From an uncultured Bacteroidota bacterium (GTDB lineage: Bacteria > Bacteroidota > Bacteroidia > B-17B0 > Aurantibacillaceae): 64,000 nt of DNA. The stretch spans positions 1 through 64,000 of the forward strand of contig CALMVZ010000024.1 of assembly GCA_937873155.1 (NCBI GenBank), given 5' to 3'. Positions 1-8,020 of this stretch are shown here, in pieces. Below the pieces are notes generated by a model, which was not told the DNA's origin, searched no databases, and saw only the letters and a list, made by a program, of their open reading frames with translations. Numbering within the stretch: position 1 is the first letter of the stretch; every line of letters begins with the position of its first letter. The position numbers and the translations under genes are program-made.

Positions 1-262
1 CCTACGGGATTTTTTAAGTTTTCCGTTGTGTTGTTTTACCGCTATTGAATCCCTACGGGATTTTTTAAGTTTTCCGTTGTGTTGTTTTACCGATATTGAA
101 TCCCTACGGGATTTTTTTCAAATCTTTTGTTGTAGTGTTTACTAATATTTAATTCCTATTGAATCGCGTTTATAAGTTCGAAAAAATAAAATTGTCCCAT
201 AGGGACTAAATGTCGGTAGAAACCAATTATAAAAGAGAAACAGAATCCCGTAGGGATTCAAC
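1..262. repeat. Cluster of palindromic REP-like intergenic repeats
   Basis: Two tandem 51 bp units (1-51 and 52-102) are nearly identical, and a third, degenerate copy follows to about 165. Each contains the palindrome GAATCCCTACGGGATT preceded by TTTTACCGATATT. An inverted relative starts at about 196 (TCCCATAGGGACTAAATGTC followed by GGTAGAAA). A palindrome-only copy lies at 244-261. Aligned in one orientation, the copies share TCCCrTAGGGAyT-nAAT-rTCGGTArAAA. This is a REP-type element placed downstream of uvrB. No spacer-like unique sequence separates the units, so it is not a CRISPR array. Confidence 0.75.
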
Positions 263-275
263 AATTGGAGAACGC

Positions 276-2303
276 TTAACCTTTTTTATTTTCAAGAATT
301 TTTTCCAATCCGAACATTTCATCACGTAAGCGGGCGGCTTCATTGAAATCCATTTCTTTTGCAGCGCGGAGCATAGCGCTTTTTACTTTGCCGATCTGTT
401 TCCGTAATTCTTCAGGCTCCATATATTGAACAACAGGATCAGCTGCAATACTAAAACTATCTGTTTCCGCGTAAGCTTTTACAATTTTCCCGTCCATTTC
501 TACTTCCACACCAAAGCCCGGCGTTGCGGAAGCTTTTTTACCGGCTTGTTTTGGAATAATGTTATGTTTCGTGTTGTATTCAATTTGTTTGGCGCGGCGA
601 CGCTCTGTTTCGTTAATGGTGTACTCCATGCTTTTTGTGATCTTATCCGCGTACATGATCACTCTTCCGTTTACATTTCGTGCAGCGCGGCCTGAAGTTT
701 GTACTAAACTTCTTTCGTTTCGTAAAAATCCTTCTTTGTCTGCATCGAGAATAGCTACTAAAGAAACCTCAGGTAAGTCTAATCCTTCGCGCAATAAATT
801 TATACCTACCAACACGTCAAACATGCCGACACGAAGCTGACGTAAAATTTCTATTCTGTCCAACGTATCCACTTCAGAGTGGATGTAACGGCAACGTACA
901 TTTAATTTAGTAAGATATTTAGTAAGTTCTTCCGCCATTCGTTTTGTCAGGGTGGTAACAAGAACACGTTCATCTTTTGCGGCAATTTTATGGATCTCAT
1001 CTAAAAGGTCATCTACCTGATTTAAGCACGGACGAACTTCAATGATCGGATCTAAAACGCCGGTCGGACGAATTAATTGCTCTACAACAACACCTTCAGC
1101 TCTTTCTAATTCATATTCTGCAGGCGTTGCGCTTATAAAAATATTTTGATTCAATAAAGACTCCCACTCTTCAAATTTCAAAGGGCGGTTATCCAAAGCA
1201 GAAGGTAAACGGAAACCAAATTCTACTAGATTTTGCTTACGCGAAAAATCCCCGCCGTACATAGCACGGATCTGCGGGATGGTCACATGACTTTCGTCAA
1301 CTATCAATAAATAATCATTCGGAAAATAATCCATTAAACAGAAAGGACGTGTGCCGGGTTGTCTGCCGTCAAAATAACGTGAATAATTTTCGATGCCGCT
1401 GCAGTAGCCGAGTTCGCGCATCATTTCCAGGTCGTAATTCACACGCTCTTCAATACGTTTTGCTTCCAGAGTCTTTCCAATCGATTTGAAGAATTCCACA
1501 TGTTTCACCATGTCTTCCTGAATGGCCTGAATGGATTGTTGCATGGTATCGGGTGCGGTCACGAAAATGTTGGCAGGATAAATATTAAAACCCTGAAATT
1601 TTTGGATCACATATCCGTTCGCCGGATCAAAAGTTTCAATGCTTTCTATCTCATCGCCAAAAAAAGAAACACGTACAGAATGATCTGCGTAAGCTAAATT
1701 AACATCCACCGTATCACCTTTAACCCTGAAATTTGCTCTTTGGAATTCTTCTGTTGTCCTGCTATATAAAGCACTTACTAATTGATGTAAGAATTTATTC
1801 CGTGAAATAGTTTGACCGACCTCTATGGAAATTACATTTTTCTTAAAATCTGTAGGATTTCCGATACCATAAATGCAGGAAACAGAACATACAACAATCA
1901 CATCTCTTCTGCCCGATAATAAAGAAGATGTTGCACTTAAACGAAGCTTTTCTATCTCATCATTGATGGCCAGATCTTTTTCGATGTAAGTATCAGTTGT
2001 AGGTAAATAAGCTTCCGGCTGATAGTAATCGTAATAACTTACAAAATACTCAACTGCATTGTTCGGAAAGAATTGTTTGAACTCACTGTATAACTGCGCC
2101 GCTAAAGTTTTGTTATGACTTAATATAAGTGTAGGCTTGTTAACATTTTTTATAACATTCGCAGCTGTGAACGTTTTTCCGGAACCTGTAACGCCAAGTA
2201 GCACTTGATCCTTTGTTCCTTGTTTTAAACCTTCTGTCAGCTGACGTATGGCTTCGGGTTGATCGCCCGTTGGTTGGAAGTCGGAAATTAGTTCGAAAGC
2301 CAT
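276..2303 (-). CDS. uvrB: UvrABC excinuclease subunit B
   Basis: UvrB is the DNA-damage verification helicase of nucleotide excision repair. It is loaded by UvrA and recruits UvrC for dual incision in the cytoplasm. The 675-residue product has the usual family length. It shows Walker A GVTGSGKT at residues 37-44, the Tyr-rich beta-hairpin YYDYYQPEAYLP near residue 90, the DEAD-type box VDESH near 335, the helicase motif VGINLLREGLDLPEV near 500 and a C-terminal UVR motif that binds UvrC. A TAnnTTTG box ends four bases before the ATG, so the transcript may be leaderless. It is divergent from the LemA gene. Confidence 0.98.
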   Translation of the reverse strand: MAFELISDFQPTGDQPEAIRQLTEGLKQGTKDQVLLGVTGSGKTFTAANVIKNVNKPTLILSHNKTLAAQLYSEFKQFFPNNAVEYFVSYYDYYQPEAYLPTTDTYIEKDLAINDEIEKLRLSATSSLLSGRRDVIVVCSVSCIYGIGNPTDFKKNVISIEVGQTISRNKFLHQLVSALYSRTTEEFQRANFRVKGDTVDVNLAYADHSVRVSFFGDEIESIETFDPANGYVIQKFQGFNIYPANIFVTAPDTMQQSIQAIQEDMVKHVEFFKSIGKTLEAKRIEERVNYDLEMMRELGYCSGIENYSRYFDGRQPGTRPFCLMDYFPNDYLLIVDESHVTIPQIRAMYGGDFSRKQNLVEFGFRLPSALDNRPLKFEEWESLLNQNIFISATPAEYELERAEGVVVEQLIRPTGVLDPIIEVRPCLNQVDDLLDEIHKIAAKDERVLVTTLTKRMAEELTKYLTKLNVRCRYIHSEVDTLDRIEILRQLRVGMFDVLVGINLLREGLDLPEVSLVAILDADKEGFLRNERSLVQTSGRAARNVNGRVIMYADKITKSMEYTINETERRRAKQIEYNTKHNIIPKQAGKKASATPGFGVEVEMDGKIVKAYAETDSFSIAADPVVQYMEPEELRKQIGKVKSAMLRAAKEMDFNEAARLRDEMFGLEKILENKKG

Positions 2304-2307
2304 GTCT

Positions 2308-2315
2308 CAAAGTTA
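2308..2315 (-). promoter_or_regulatory. -7 box of the uvrB promoter (TAACTTTG)
   Basis: On the minus strand the sequence reads TAACTTTG-AGAC-ATG. The octamer matches the Bacteroidota sigma-A -7 consensus TAnnTTTG exactly. Only four bases separate it from the uvrB start codon, which implies transcription starting at or next to the ATG. Confidence 0.55.
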
Positions 2316-2353
2316 AGAAATATATATACCTTTATCTTATAAAATTTAAAATT

Positions 2354-2944
2354 ATGAGCAAAGGATTAATAGTAGCAATTGTATTTGGTATAATAATAAT
2401 GTTTGGAGGCTTTTGGGCCTGTAACAAACGTAACAGTTTTGTAGGCTTACGTGAAGAAGCAAAAGCGCAATGGCAACAGGTGGAAAGTCAGTACCAGCGC
2501 CGTAGTGATCTTATCCCAAACATTGTAGCAACTGTAAAAGGAGAAGCGAATTTTGAGAAGAGTACTTTAGAAGCGGTTGTTCAGGCTCGTGCGTCTGCGA
2601 CACAAGTAAAAGTGAATTTGGATGATATGAATGAAGCATCTATCGCAAAATATAAAGCTGCACAAGGTGAATTGAGTAATGCTTTGGGCCGTTTATTAAT
2701 GGTCACTGAAAATTATCCGAATTTAAAAGCCAATGCAGCGTTTGCTGACCTGCGTGTTGAGCTGGAAGGTTGTGAGAACAGAATTTCAACCGAACGGATG
2801 AAGTATAATAATGCAGCGAAAGACTACAACAAAGCAATTCAAATGTTCCCGGGCAGTTTAATTGCAGGAAGCAGTTTTCAGCCTCAGCCATACTTTGAAT
2901 CAGAAGCGGGCGCAGAAAAAGCACCGAAGGTAAGTTTCGAATAG
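2354..2944 (+). CDS. LemA family protein
   Basis: This is a 196-residue LemA-family protein. It has an N-terminal membrane helix (residues 4-24, hydrophobic Ile/Val/Phe/Gly) followed by a long helical domain with the typical family run RNSFVGLREEAKAQWQQVE and RRSDLIPN. LemA proteins are membrane-anchored helical bundles of unclear role. The reading frame is open upstream to 2213, but that part overlaps uvrB and its promoter, so the ATG at 2354 is chosen. Two TPM-domain genes follow on the same strand, a common LemA-TPM association. Confidence 0.92.
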   Translation: MSKGLIVAIVFGIIIMFGGFWACNKRNSFVGLREEAKAQWQQVESQYQRRSDLIPNIVATVKGEANFEKSTLEAVVQARASATQVKVNLDDMNEASIAKYKAAQGELSNALGRLLMVTENYPNLKANAAFADLRVELEGCENRISTERMKYNNAAKDYNKAIQMFPGSLIAGSSFQPQPYFESEAGAEKAPKVSFE

Positions 2945-3034
2945 TTTCTTGTTAAGGTTATAACTGATCTGAATAACAATAAACCCGAAATTGACGACTG
3001 TTTTTAAATAAATGATCTCATAAATTAAAACCAA

Positions 3035-3511
3035 ATGCCATTAGCATACGCAATACTTAAAAATCTTTTTGTAAACCAGGCCGAGCGCTTTTTTACAAAA
3101 GAGGAACAGGGCCTGGTAGTAGAAGCTATTCAAACGGCTGAGAAAAATACTTCAGGTGAAATTCGTGTACATTTGGAAAGCTTTTGTTGGGGCGATGCGA
3201 TGGAACGTGCGCAAAAAGTTTTTAATAAGATCGGTATGGCTGGTACCAAAGAGCAAAATGGTATTTTAATTTATATCGCAACTGAAAGTCATAAGATCGC
3301 TATCATTGGGGATGCGGGAATTTATAAGAAATTGGGAAAAGAATATTGGGATAAGATCGTACAAGGTGTAGTTTCTAAATTCAAAGAAGGAAAACATGCT
3401 CAGGGTTTAGCGGATGCCATTATTGATTGCGGGCATCAATTAAAGCAATATTTTCCTTATGCAAGTGATGATAAGAATGAGTTGAACGATTCAATATCTT
3501 TTAAGAAATGA
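3035..3511 (+). CDS. TPM domain protein, cytoplasmic or peripheral type
   Basis: A 158-residue protein carrying a TPM (YgcG-type) domain. Residues 20-55 (EEQGLVVEAIQTAEKNTSGE then IRVHLES) and the GILIYIATESHKIAIIGDAG segment are typical. No signal peptide or membrane helix is evident, unlike the next gene. TPM domains in other bacteria have been linked to phosphatase-like or photosystem-repair roles; the role here is unknown. Its stop overlaps the ATG of the following TPM gene (ATGA at 3508-3511), so the two are probably translationally coupled. Confidence 0.88.
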   Translation: MPLAYAILKNLFVNQAERFFTKEEQGLVVEAIQTAEKNTSGEIRVHLESFCWGDAMERAQKVFNKIGMAGTKEQNGILIYIATESHKIAIIGDAGIYKKLGKEYWDKIVQGVVSKFKEGKHAQGLADAIIDCGHQLKQYFPYASDDKNELNDSISFKK

Positions 3512-4251
3512 GAAAATTATTTGCTTTAACATTTCTTTTCGCAACGCTTTTTTCTTTTTCGCAGGTTACACAGCGTCCTGATCCCCCTAAACTATATAAT
3601 AATTTATCCCGGGAGTTTCCGAATTTCTTAAGCGAGTCGGAAGCGGCCACTATTGAAGCGAAACTCGAAGCTTTCAGTAAAGAGACCAGTAACCAAATTG
3701 TTGTAGTAATTGTAGATGATATTGGCGGGACCGATCCTGCTTCTTTTGCTACAGAGTTAGGAACATCGTGGGGCGTTGGTAAAAAAGACGCTAATAACGG
3801 AATTGTTGTTTTACTGAAACCAAACACGCATGATCTTTTTATTGCTGTTGGCTATGGACTAGAAGGTGCGATCCCGGATCTCGCTACAAAAAAAATAAGA
3901 GAAGAAGAGATGAACCCTTATTTAAAGAATGGCGAGAATTTCGCAGCGATAAATAATGGTACTGATAAATTGATGGCTCTTGCAAAGGGAGAGATCAATG
4001 TAAAAGATTATGCTAAGGAACCTGTGAATATTGACAAATGGTTCAAGATCATAATGCTCATTATTGTTGCTATTGCCTTCATTAAAATATTTTTCGGGAA
4101 GGGTGGAGGAACAGGTTATGGAGGTGGCGGTCGTTATTACAGCGGCGGCGGTTTCAGCGGTGGAAGTTTCAGAAGCAGCGGGGGTGGCGGCGGCTTCGGT
4201 GGTTTCGGTGGCGGAAGTTTTGGCGGCGGCGGATCCGGCGGGAAGTGGTAA
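3508..4251 (+). CDS. TPM domain protein with Gly-rich tail (YgcG family)
   Basis: A 247-residue exported membrane protein. It has a signal peptide (residues 1-18, ending FSFSQ), a TPM domain from about 45 to 165 (SNQIVVVIVDDIGGTDPASF; GIVVLLKPNTHDLFIAVGYG), one transmembrane helix near 180-195 (IIMLIIVAIAFIKIFFG) and a Gly/Ser-rich tail of about 50 residues ending GSGGKW. The layout is the classical YgcG arrangement. It forms the third gene of the LemA-TPM-TPM cluster. Confidence 0.92.
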   Translation: MRKLFALTFLFATLFSFSQVTQRPDPPKLYNNLSREFPNFLSESEAATIEAKLEAFSKETSNQIVVVIVDDIGGTDPASFATELGTSWGVGKKDANNGIVVLLKPNTHDLFIAVGYGLEGAIPDLATKKIREEEMNPYLKNGENFAAINNGTDKLMALAKGEINVKDYAKEPVNIDKWFKIIMLIIVAIAFIKIFFGKGGGTGYGGGGRYYSGGGFSGGSFRSSGGGGGFGGFGGGSFGGGGSGGKW

Positions 4252-4261
4252 CTGACTAAAG

Positions 4262-4759
4262 TTATTTTCCCAGTTTAATTTCGTTTTGAATTTCAACGTA
4301 AGTCTTTAATGAAATTAATTCTTCCATTGAGGTATAAGCATCAACTTCTGCTGTGATAGCTTGTTGGATTGGTGCACTTACAGTATAACCATATAGAAAA
4401 TGAGCAAACGTCTTTCGGCGGATATAATATCCTAATGTCATATCCTCGATAGCGATCTCACTTTTATCCAGGACTTCCAATTTATTATTAGTCCATGTGT
4501 TCAGGTTATTTTCAATAAGATCGCTTATTGTACCCTTCACAAGCCCTTCAAGTATTTGTCTGTTAGATTCGAGACTCAGAGCGACCAATTCTTTTTCAGG
4601 CATTTTTGCTAGCGGTTTTAGCATCGGAAGGTCCAATTCGCGGCAGAATCTTATACTAACAGTAACAAATTCTTCCAGTTTATTTTTCAATATATGATCT
4701 GCATAGTCAGGTAAATATCGAAATTTGAACTTGCTTTTATCTACTGATAGTTTCTTCAT
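4262..4759 (-). CDS. Conserved hypothetical, resembles N-terminal region of Bacteroidota PAS sensor kinases
   Basis: A 165-residue, mostly helical soluble protein without signal peptide. The segments FRYLPDYADHILKNKLEEF, CRELDLPMLKPLAKMPEKEL and EDMTLGYYIRRKTFAHFL resemble, from memory, the helical N-terminal region found ahead of PAS domains in some Bacteroidota hybrid sensor kinases. Here it stands alone with no PAS or kinase domain, so it may be a free-standing sensory or adaptor domain. That assignment is inference. A TAAATTTG box lies 28 bases upstream of the ATG. Confidence 0.7.
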   Translation of the reverse strand: MKKLSVDKSKFKFRYLPDYADHILKNKLEEFVTVSIRFCRELDLPMLKPLAKMPEKELVALSLESNRQILEGLVKGTISDLIENNLNTWTNNKLEVLDKSEIAIEDMTLGYYIRRKTFAHFLYGYTVSAPIQQAITAEVDAYTSMEELISLKTYVEIQNEIKLGK

Positions 4760-4787
4760 TGTAAAACAACCCCGGGCTGTAATTTCG

Positions 4788-4795
4788 CAAATTTA
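4788..4795 (-). promoter_or_regulatory. -7 box TAAATTTG upstream of the 4262-4759 gene
   Basis: Minus-strand TAAATTTG is an exact match to TAnnTTTG. It lies about 28 bases upstream of the start codon at 4759, giving a predicted leader of roughly 25 bases. Confidence 0.45.
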
Positions 4796-4951
4796 CTTAA
4801 TAGTTCTAATCCGAACATCCTCATAAAAGATAATATATAAGGGGGAATTAACCACATTAAGTAATTTATTACCATTTAATATCAGTCTTTTATCGAAATA
4901 TTAATAAGAGGATGTCTCAGCCATATTAATTTCAATATAAAAAACAATAGT

Positions 4952-5221
4952 ATGATAACCGGACAAGATGAGGTCGTTAAGTTTAAAAAAAATGTGCTTA
5001 TAAAATTTGGTCAGCACATAGTAGAATTAAGGAGATCTCAAAACATCACATCCGCCGAATTGGCAAGACGCAGCGACCTGACAGCCTCCAATATGTCGAG
5101 AATGGAAATGGGCAGATCAAACCCAACGCTGATCACTTTAATTAAAATTGCCAATGCATTTTGCACCAGTTTAGAAGGTCTGATGAAAGGCTTTTGTTTC
5201 GGAAAACACCGGCCTTTATAA
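4952..5221 (+). CDS. XRE-family helix-turn-helix regulator
   Basis: An 89-residue DNA-binding protein with a single Cro/CI-type HTH domain at residues 15-75. The segments RRSQNITSAELARRSDLTAS, NMSRMEMGRSNPTL and TLIKIANAFCTSLEGLM give helix 2, the recognition helix and the closing helices. It has no partner domain. A strong terminator follows directly. Its targets are unknown; the closest neighbours are a divergent conserved gene and a convergent T9SS cargo gene. Confidence 0.9.
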   Translation: MITGQDEVVKFKKNVLIKFGQHIVELRRSQNITSAELARRSDLTASNMSRMEMGRSNPTLITLIKIANAFCTSLEGLMKGFCFGKHRPL

Positions 5222-5223
5222 AC

Positions 5224-5258
5224 AAAAAAGGCCTCCTGTCGAACAGGAAGCCTTTTTT
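5224..5258. terminator. Bidirectional intrinsic terminator
   Basis: A hairpin with stem AAGGCCTCCTGT / ACAGGAAGCCTT is flanked by A-runs on the left and T-runs on the right. It can end transcription of both the XRE gene (+) and the convergent T9SS cargo gene (-). Confidence 0.85.
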
Positions 5259-5274
5259 ATTGAGGGTGAAAATG

Positions 5275-7668
5275 TTATTTACATATCAATTTCTGAGCAG
5301 CTATCACTTTACCGTTATCAATTAAATTAATAAAGTAAATACCTGCTGCTAAATTTGTATTGAAAGTGGTTTTCTCTGCAGTTAAAACATCCTGGTAAAC
5401 TAATTTACCAATTGTATTATAGATCTCAACAGAAGGATTCTTCTCTGATCCTGTTAAAGAGATAGTGAACTCACCGTTGTTTGGATTTGGATAAACTACA
5501 AACTCCGAACTCTGAACTCCGAACTGTTGCATTCCTGTACAAGCAGAAACGCTTTGTGTGAAGCTGGTCATATTCTCGCAGCCGTTTGCGTCTGTTCCGG
5601 TAACTGTATACACCGTTGTTACGCTTGGCGATACAGAAATAGAAGAACTGATGGCTGATGTGTTCCAAGTGTAAGTTGAAGCTCCGCCTGCAGTGATCGT
5701 TACTGTTTGTTGGAATGGAGGTCCGCAAATTACAGGACTTGCCGAACTTGCAGTAATGGTTGGAAGCGCGTTCACACCGATAGATTGTACGGTTGATCCG
5801 CTGCATCCGTTGCCGCTATCAGTTCCGGTTACAGTGTACGTCGCGTTAGTGCTTGGCGTAACAACGATCGATGTAGTGTTAGCACCTGTACTCCAGGTTT
5901 GAGTTGTTGCAGAACTTATTAAACTGATGGTTGCGCTTGCACCTGCACAAATAGAATTTGAAGATGCACTTACTGACATAGTTGGAGGTGTAGTGTTACT
6001 AAAAACACCTGTAGTTACCGGAGCAGATATACAACCTGTAGCATCAGATCCTATTAAAGTATAATTACCAACTGCATTTACTGTAGGTGTAGAAGTGTTA
6101 CCACCGGCTACAATTCCGGGGCCGCTCCATGTATATGATGTAACTCCCGAACCGCTTAATGTTTGTGTTGTTGAAGCACATGTGATACTTCCTCCTGAAA
6201 TTGCATTAGCAGTTGGAGTTGTGTTCACTAGAACCGCAACAGTTGCGATCCCTGTACAACCTAATGCTGTAACAGAAGCAGTATAAACACCTGCATTGGA
6301 TGAAGCCGCACCCGGAATGTTCGGATTTTGTGTAGCTGCAGTAAATGAACCCGGGCCGCTCCATTGATAAGTAGCACCGATGATAGAACTGGATGATAAA
6401 TTAATAGTTAAGTTAGAACAAACAGGACTGTTACTTGAAAGTGTCGGAGCAGGAATAGGATTTACGTTAACTGCGGCAACAGCCTGTGCGGTACAACCGT
6501 TAGCTGCAGTTCCGGTAACAGTATAATTATTTGTTGAAGGAGGAACGAATGGTGTATTATTGCTGATGCCGCCGGTCCATGTATAAGTGAACGCGCCGCC
6601 GCCATTCAATGTAACATTTGAGCCGTTACAAACAGTTGTAGAACTTGGACTAGCTGTTACAGTCGGTGAAGGATTTACGGTAATAGTTCTTGAAGTAGCA
6701 GCAAGAGAACCGCAAGCGTCTTCAACAAGTAAAATGGTTGTAAATGTTCCTGCTGCAGGATAAGTAGCCATAGTTGTTGCTCCGGTTGCCGATGGTGTAG
6801 GAATAGAACCAAAGTACCATTCAAAAATTCCCCCGGTAGTTGAACCAGCTGAATTGTAATTGATGGTTTGTCCTGAACAAATTGTATTGCCTGGCGTAGC
6901 TGTCATTGAAGCAGTCATTGGCGTTGATCTCAGGAAAGGGTGGATCAATAAAGAAATATCCAATTGCCATGAACTGGCATTATCGTAACGGTACCATGCA
7001 TTGGTGCTCCATTTTTCCCATGTTTGGGTCGGGATTGTTTGAGGATCGCTATTACTTACAATGCTCAATGAATCTTTTATTGCTCCCCACGATAATCCTG
7101 AAACGTCAACACTCACAAAGAATCTTTTAGATGCCGGTAAATTAATCGGAGTAGGGAAGATCAATAATGTATACTGGTTATTCGTTACATCAGTCATAAT
7201 GGTTGCCATGCTGATCGTTCCTGTTCCCAATGTTGCTCCGGGAGTTCCGCTGCTGCCATCATATACTTTTATAGCCACAGTTTTTGTAGGCGTTGCACTA
7301 TACGCGTGATCAAAACCAACATACACTTGGGTCATCAATGTATTCGCACTTGCTGAAGCATCAAAATACATTGCTTTTTCACGGTCTCCGTACGTATTGT
7401 TACCGTTCACGAAACCATCAGCGAAAATTGGTGTACCTGTTCCGTAATTTACAAGCGACCATGTTGCAGGTGCAGGTAAGTTGATAGACATACAACTTGT
7501 AGTAGTTGTTGATGTAATGGCTTGAGGCGTTGATTTTGGATTAATTGTTGTTTTGTTGAATGAGTGAGTTCCGGATGTTGAAACATTCGTTCTGTTTTGT
7601 TGTGCTAACGCAAAATGCGCAACGAACAAAGTGAAGAAAATAGAGATACCGAGTAATTGTTTTTTCAT
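5275..7668 (-). CDS. T9SS type A sorting domain adhesin with PKD and Ig-like repeats
   Basis: A 797-residue secreted surface protein. It has a signal peptide (residues 1-22, ending FALAQ), an N-terminal region of about 230 residues that looks like a beta-sandwich, a PKD domain near 250-330 (GGIFEWYFGSIP; CGSLAATSRTITVNPSPTVT), then about five Ig-like repeats of roughly 80 residues with the pattern NGC/TGC...YTWSG...YTVTGTDANGC. The C-terminal T9SS domain (FVVYPNPNNGEF to GKVIAAQKLICK) directs export across the outer membrane. No catalytic motif was seen, so a structural or adhesive role is likely. A -7 box sits 20 bases upstream of the start. Confidence 0.9.
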   Translation of the reverse strand: MKKQLLGISIFFTLFVAHFALAQQNRTNVSTSGTHSFNKTTINPKSTPQAITSTTTTSCMSINLPAPATWSLVNYGTGTPIFADGFVNGNNTYGDREKAMYFDASASANTLMTQVYVGFDHAYSATPTKTVAIKVYDGSSGTPGATLGTGTISMATIMTDVTNNQYTLLIFPTPINLPASKRFFVSVDVSGLSWGAIKDSLSIVSNSDPQTIPTQTWEKWSTNAWYRYDNASSWQLDISLLIHPFLRSTPMTASMTATPGNTICSGQTINYNSAGSTTGGIFEWYFGSIPTPSATGATTMATYPAAGTFTTILLVEDACGSLAATSRTITVNPSPTVTASPSSTTVCNGSNVTLNGGGAFTYTWTGGISNNTPFVPPSTNNYTVTGTAANGCTAQAVAAVNVNPIPAPTLSSNSPVCSNLTINLSSSSIIGATYQWSGPGSFTAATQNPNIPGAASSNAGVYTASVTALGCTGIATVAVLVNTTPTANAISGGSITCASTTQTLSGSGVTSYTWSGPGIVAGGNTSTPTVNAVGNYTLIGSDATGCISAPVTTGVFSNTTPPTMSVSASSNSICAGASATISLISSATTQTWSTGANTTSIVVTPSTNATYTVTGTDSGNGCSGSTVQSIGVNALPTITASSASPVICGPPFQQTVTITAGGASTYTWNTSAISSSISVSPSVTTVYTVTGTDANGCENMTSFTQSVSACTGMQQFGVQSSEFVVYPNPNNGEFTISLTGSEKNPSVEIYNTIGKLVYQDVLTAEKTTFNTNLAAGIYFINLIDNGKVIAAQKLICK

Positions 7669-7687
7669 AGGTTAATTTTTTAAGTTG

Positions 7688-7695
7688 CAAATGTA
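7688..7695 (-). promoter_or_regulatory. -7 box TACATTTG of the 5275-7668 gene
   Basis: Minus-strand TACATTTG matches TAnnTTTG exactly. It lies about 19 bases before the ATG at 7668, so the predicted leader is about 15 bases. Confidence 0.5.
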
Positions 7696-7865
7696 CCCTT
7701 TTAAAAACGATAATCCGCAGTTTAATCGCTTGAGAAGCAAGTTTTTGTGAATTTAAATCGATAAAGGAAATACTAAACAAATTTAGATTGTTGTGATCGT
7801 CTTCTTCGATGGGCATATGAATAAGTATTAGAAGGAAGACTGTATTTCAATTTTAGTTTCTCCTA

Positions 7866-7892
7866 GTTACTTTTTTGCGGAAAAAAAGTAAC
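7866..7892. repeat. Short inverted repeat GTTAC...GTAAC
   Basis: GTTACTTTTTT-GCGG-AAAAAAAGTAAC forms a near-perfect 11 bp stem. It sits in the 350 bp gap between 7668 and 8021, next to a separate terminator hairpin. It has no T-run of its own and looks like a dispersed intergenic palindrome. I see nothing else in the gap. Confidence 0.6.
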
Positions 7893-7903
7893 AGAAGACC
7901 AAC

Positions 7904-7935
7904 AAAAAAGCTCCGAACATGAAACGGAGCTTTTT
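7904..7935. terminator. Intrinsic terminator downstream of the serine hydrolase gene
   Basis: The hairpin AAAAAAGCTCCG...CGGAGCTTTTT has both an A-run before and a T-run after it. It lies about 85 bases past the stop of the minus-strand serine hydrolase gene and can terminate it. Confidence 0.75.
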
Positions 7936-8020
7936 GTTTTAATCAATAAACCAACTGCACTTTATCTACTTTCTTGTTGTTACTACACGTATAATGCATT
8001 AAAAGTTCATTAGTAACAAA

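Noticed and set aside
1-120. Possible CRISPR array from regular repeats
   Set aside because: The units are contiguous 51 bp copies with no unique spacers and are palindromic. No cas gene is present in the window.
7541-7816. 91-residue minus-strand frame
   Set aside because: It overlaps the signal-peptide region of the T9SS gene in a different frame and covers its promoter.
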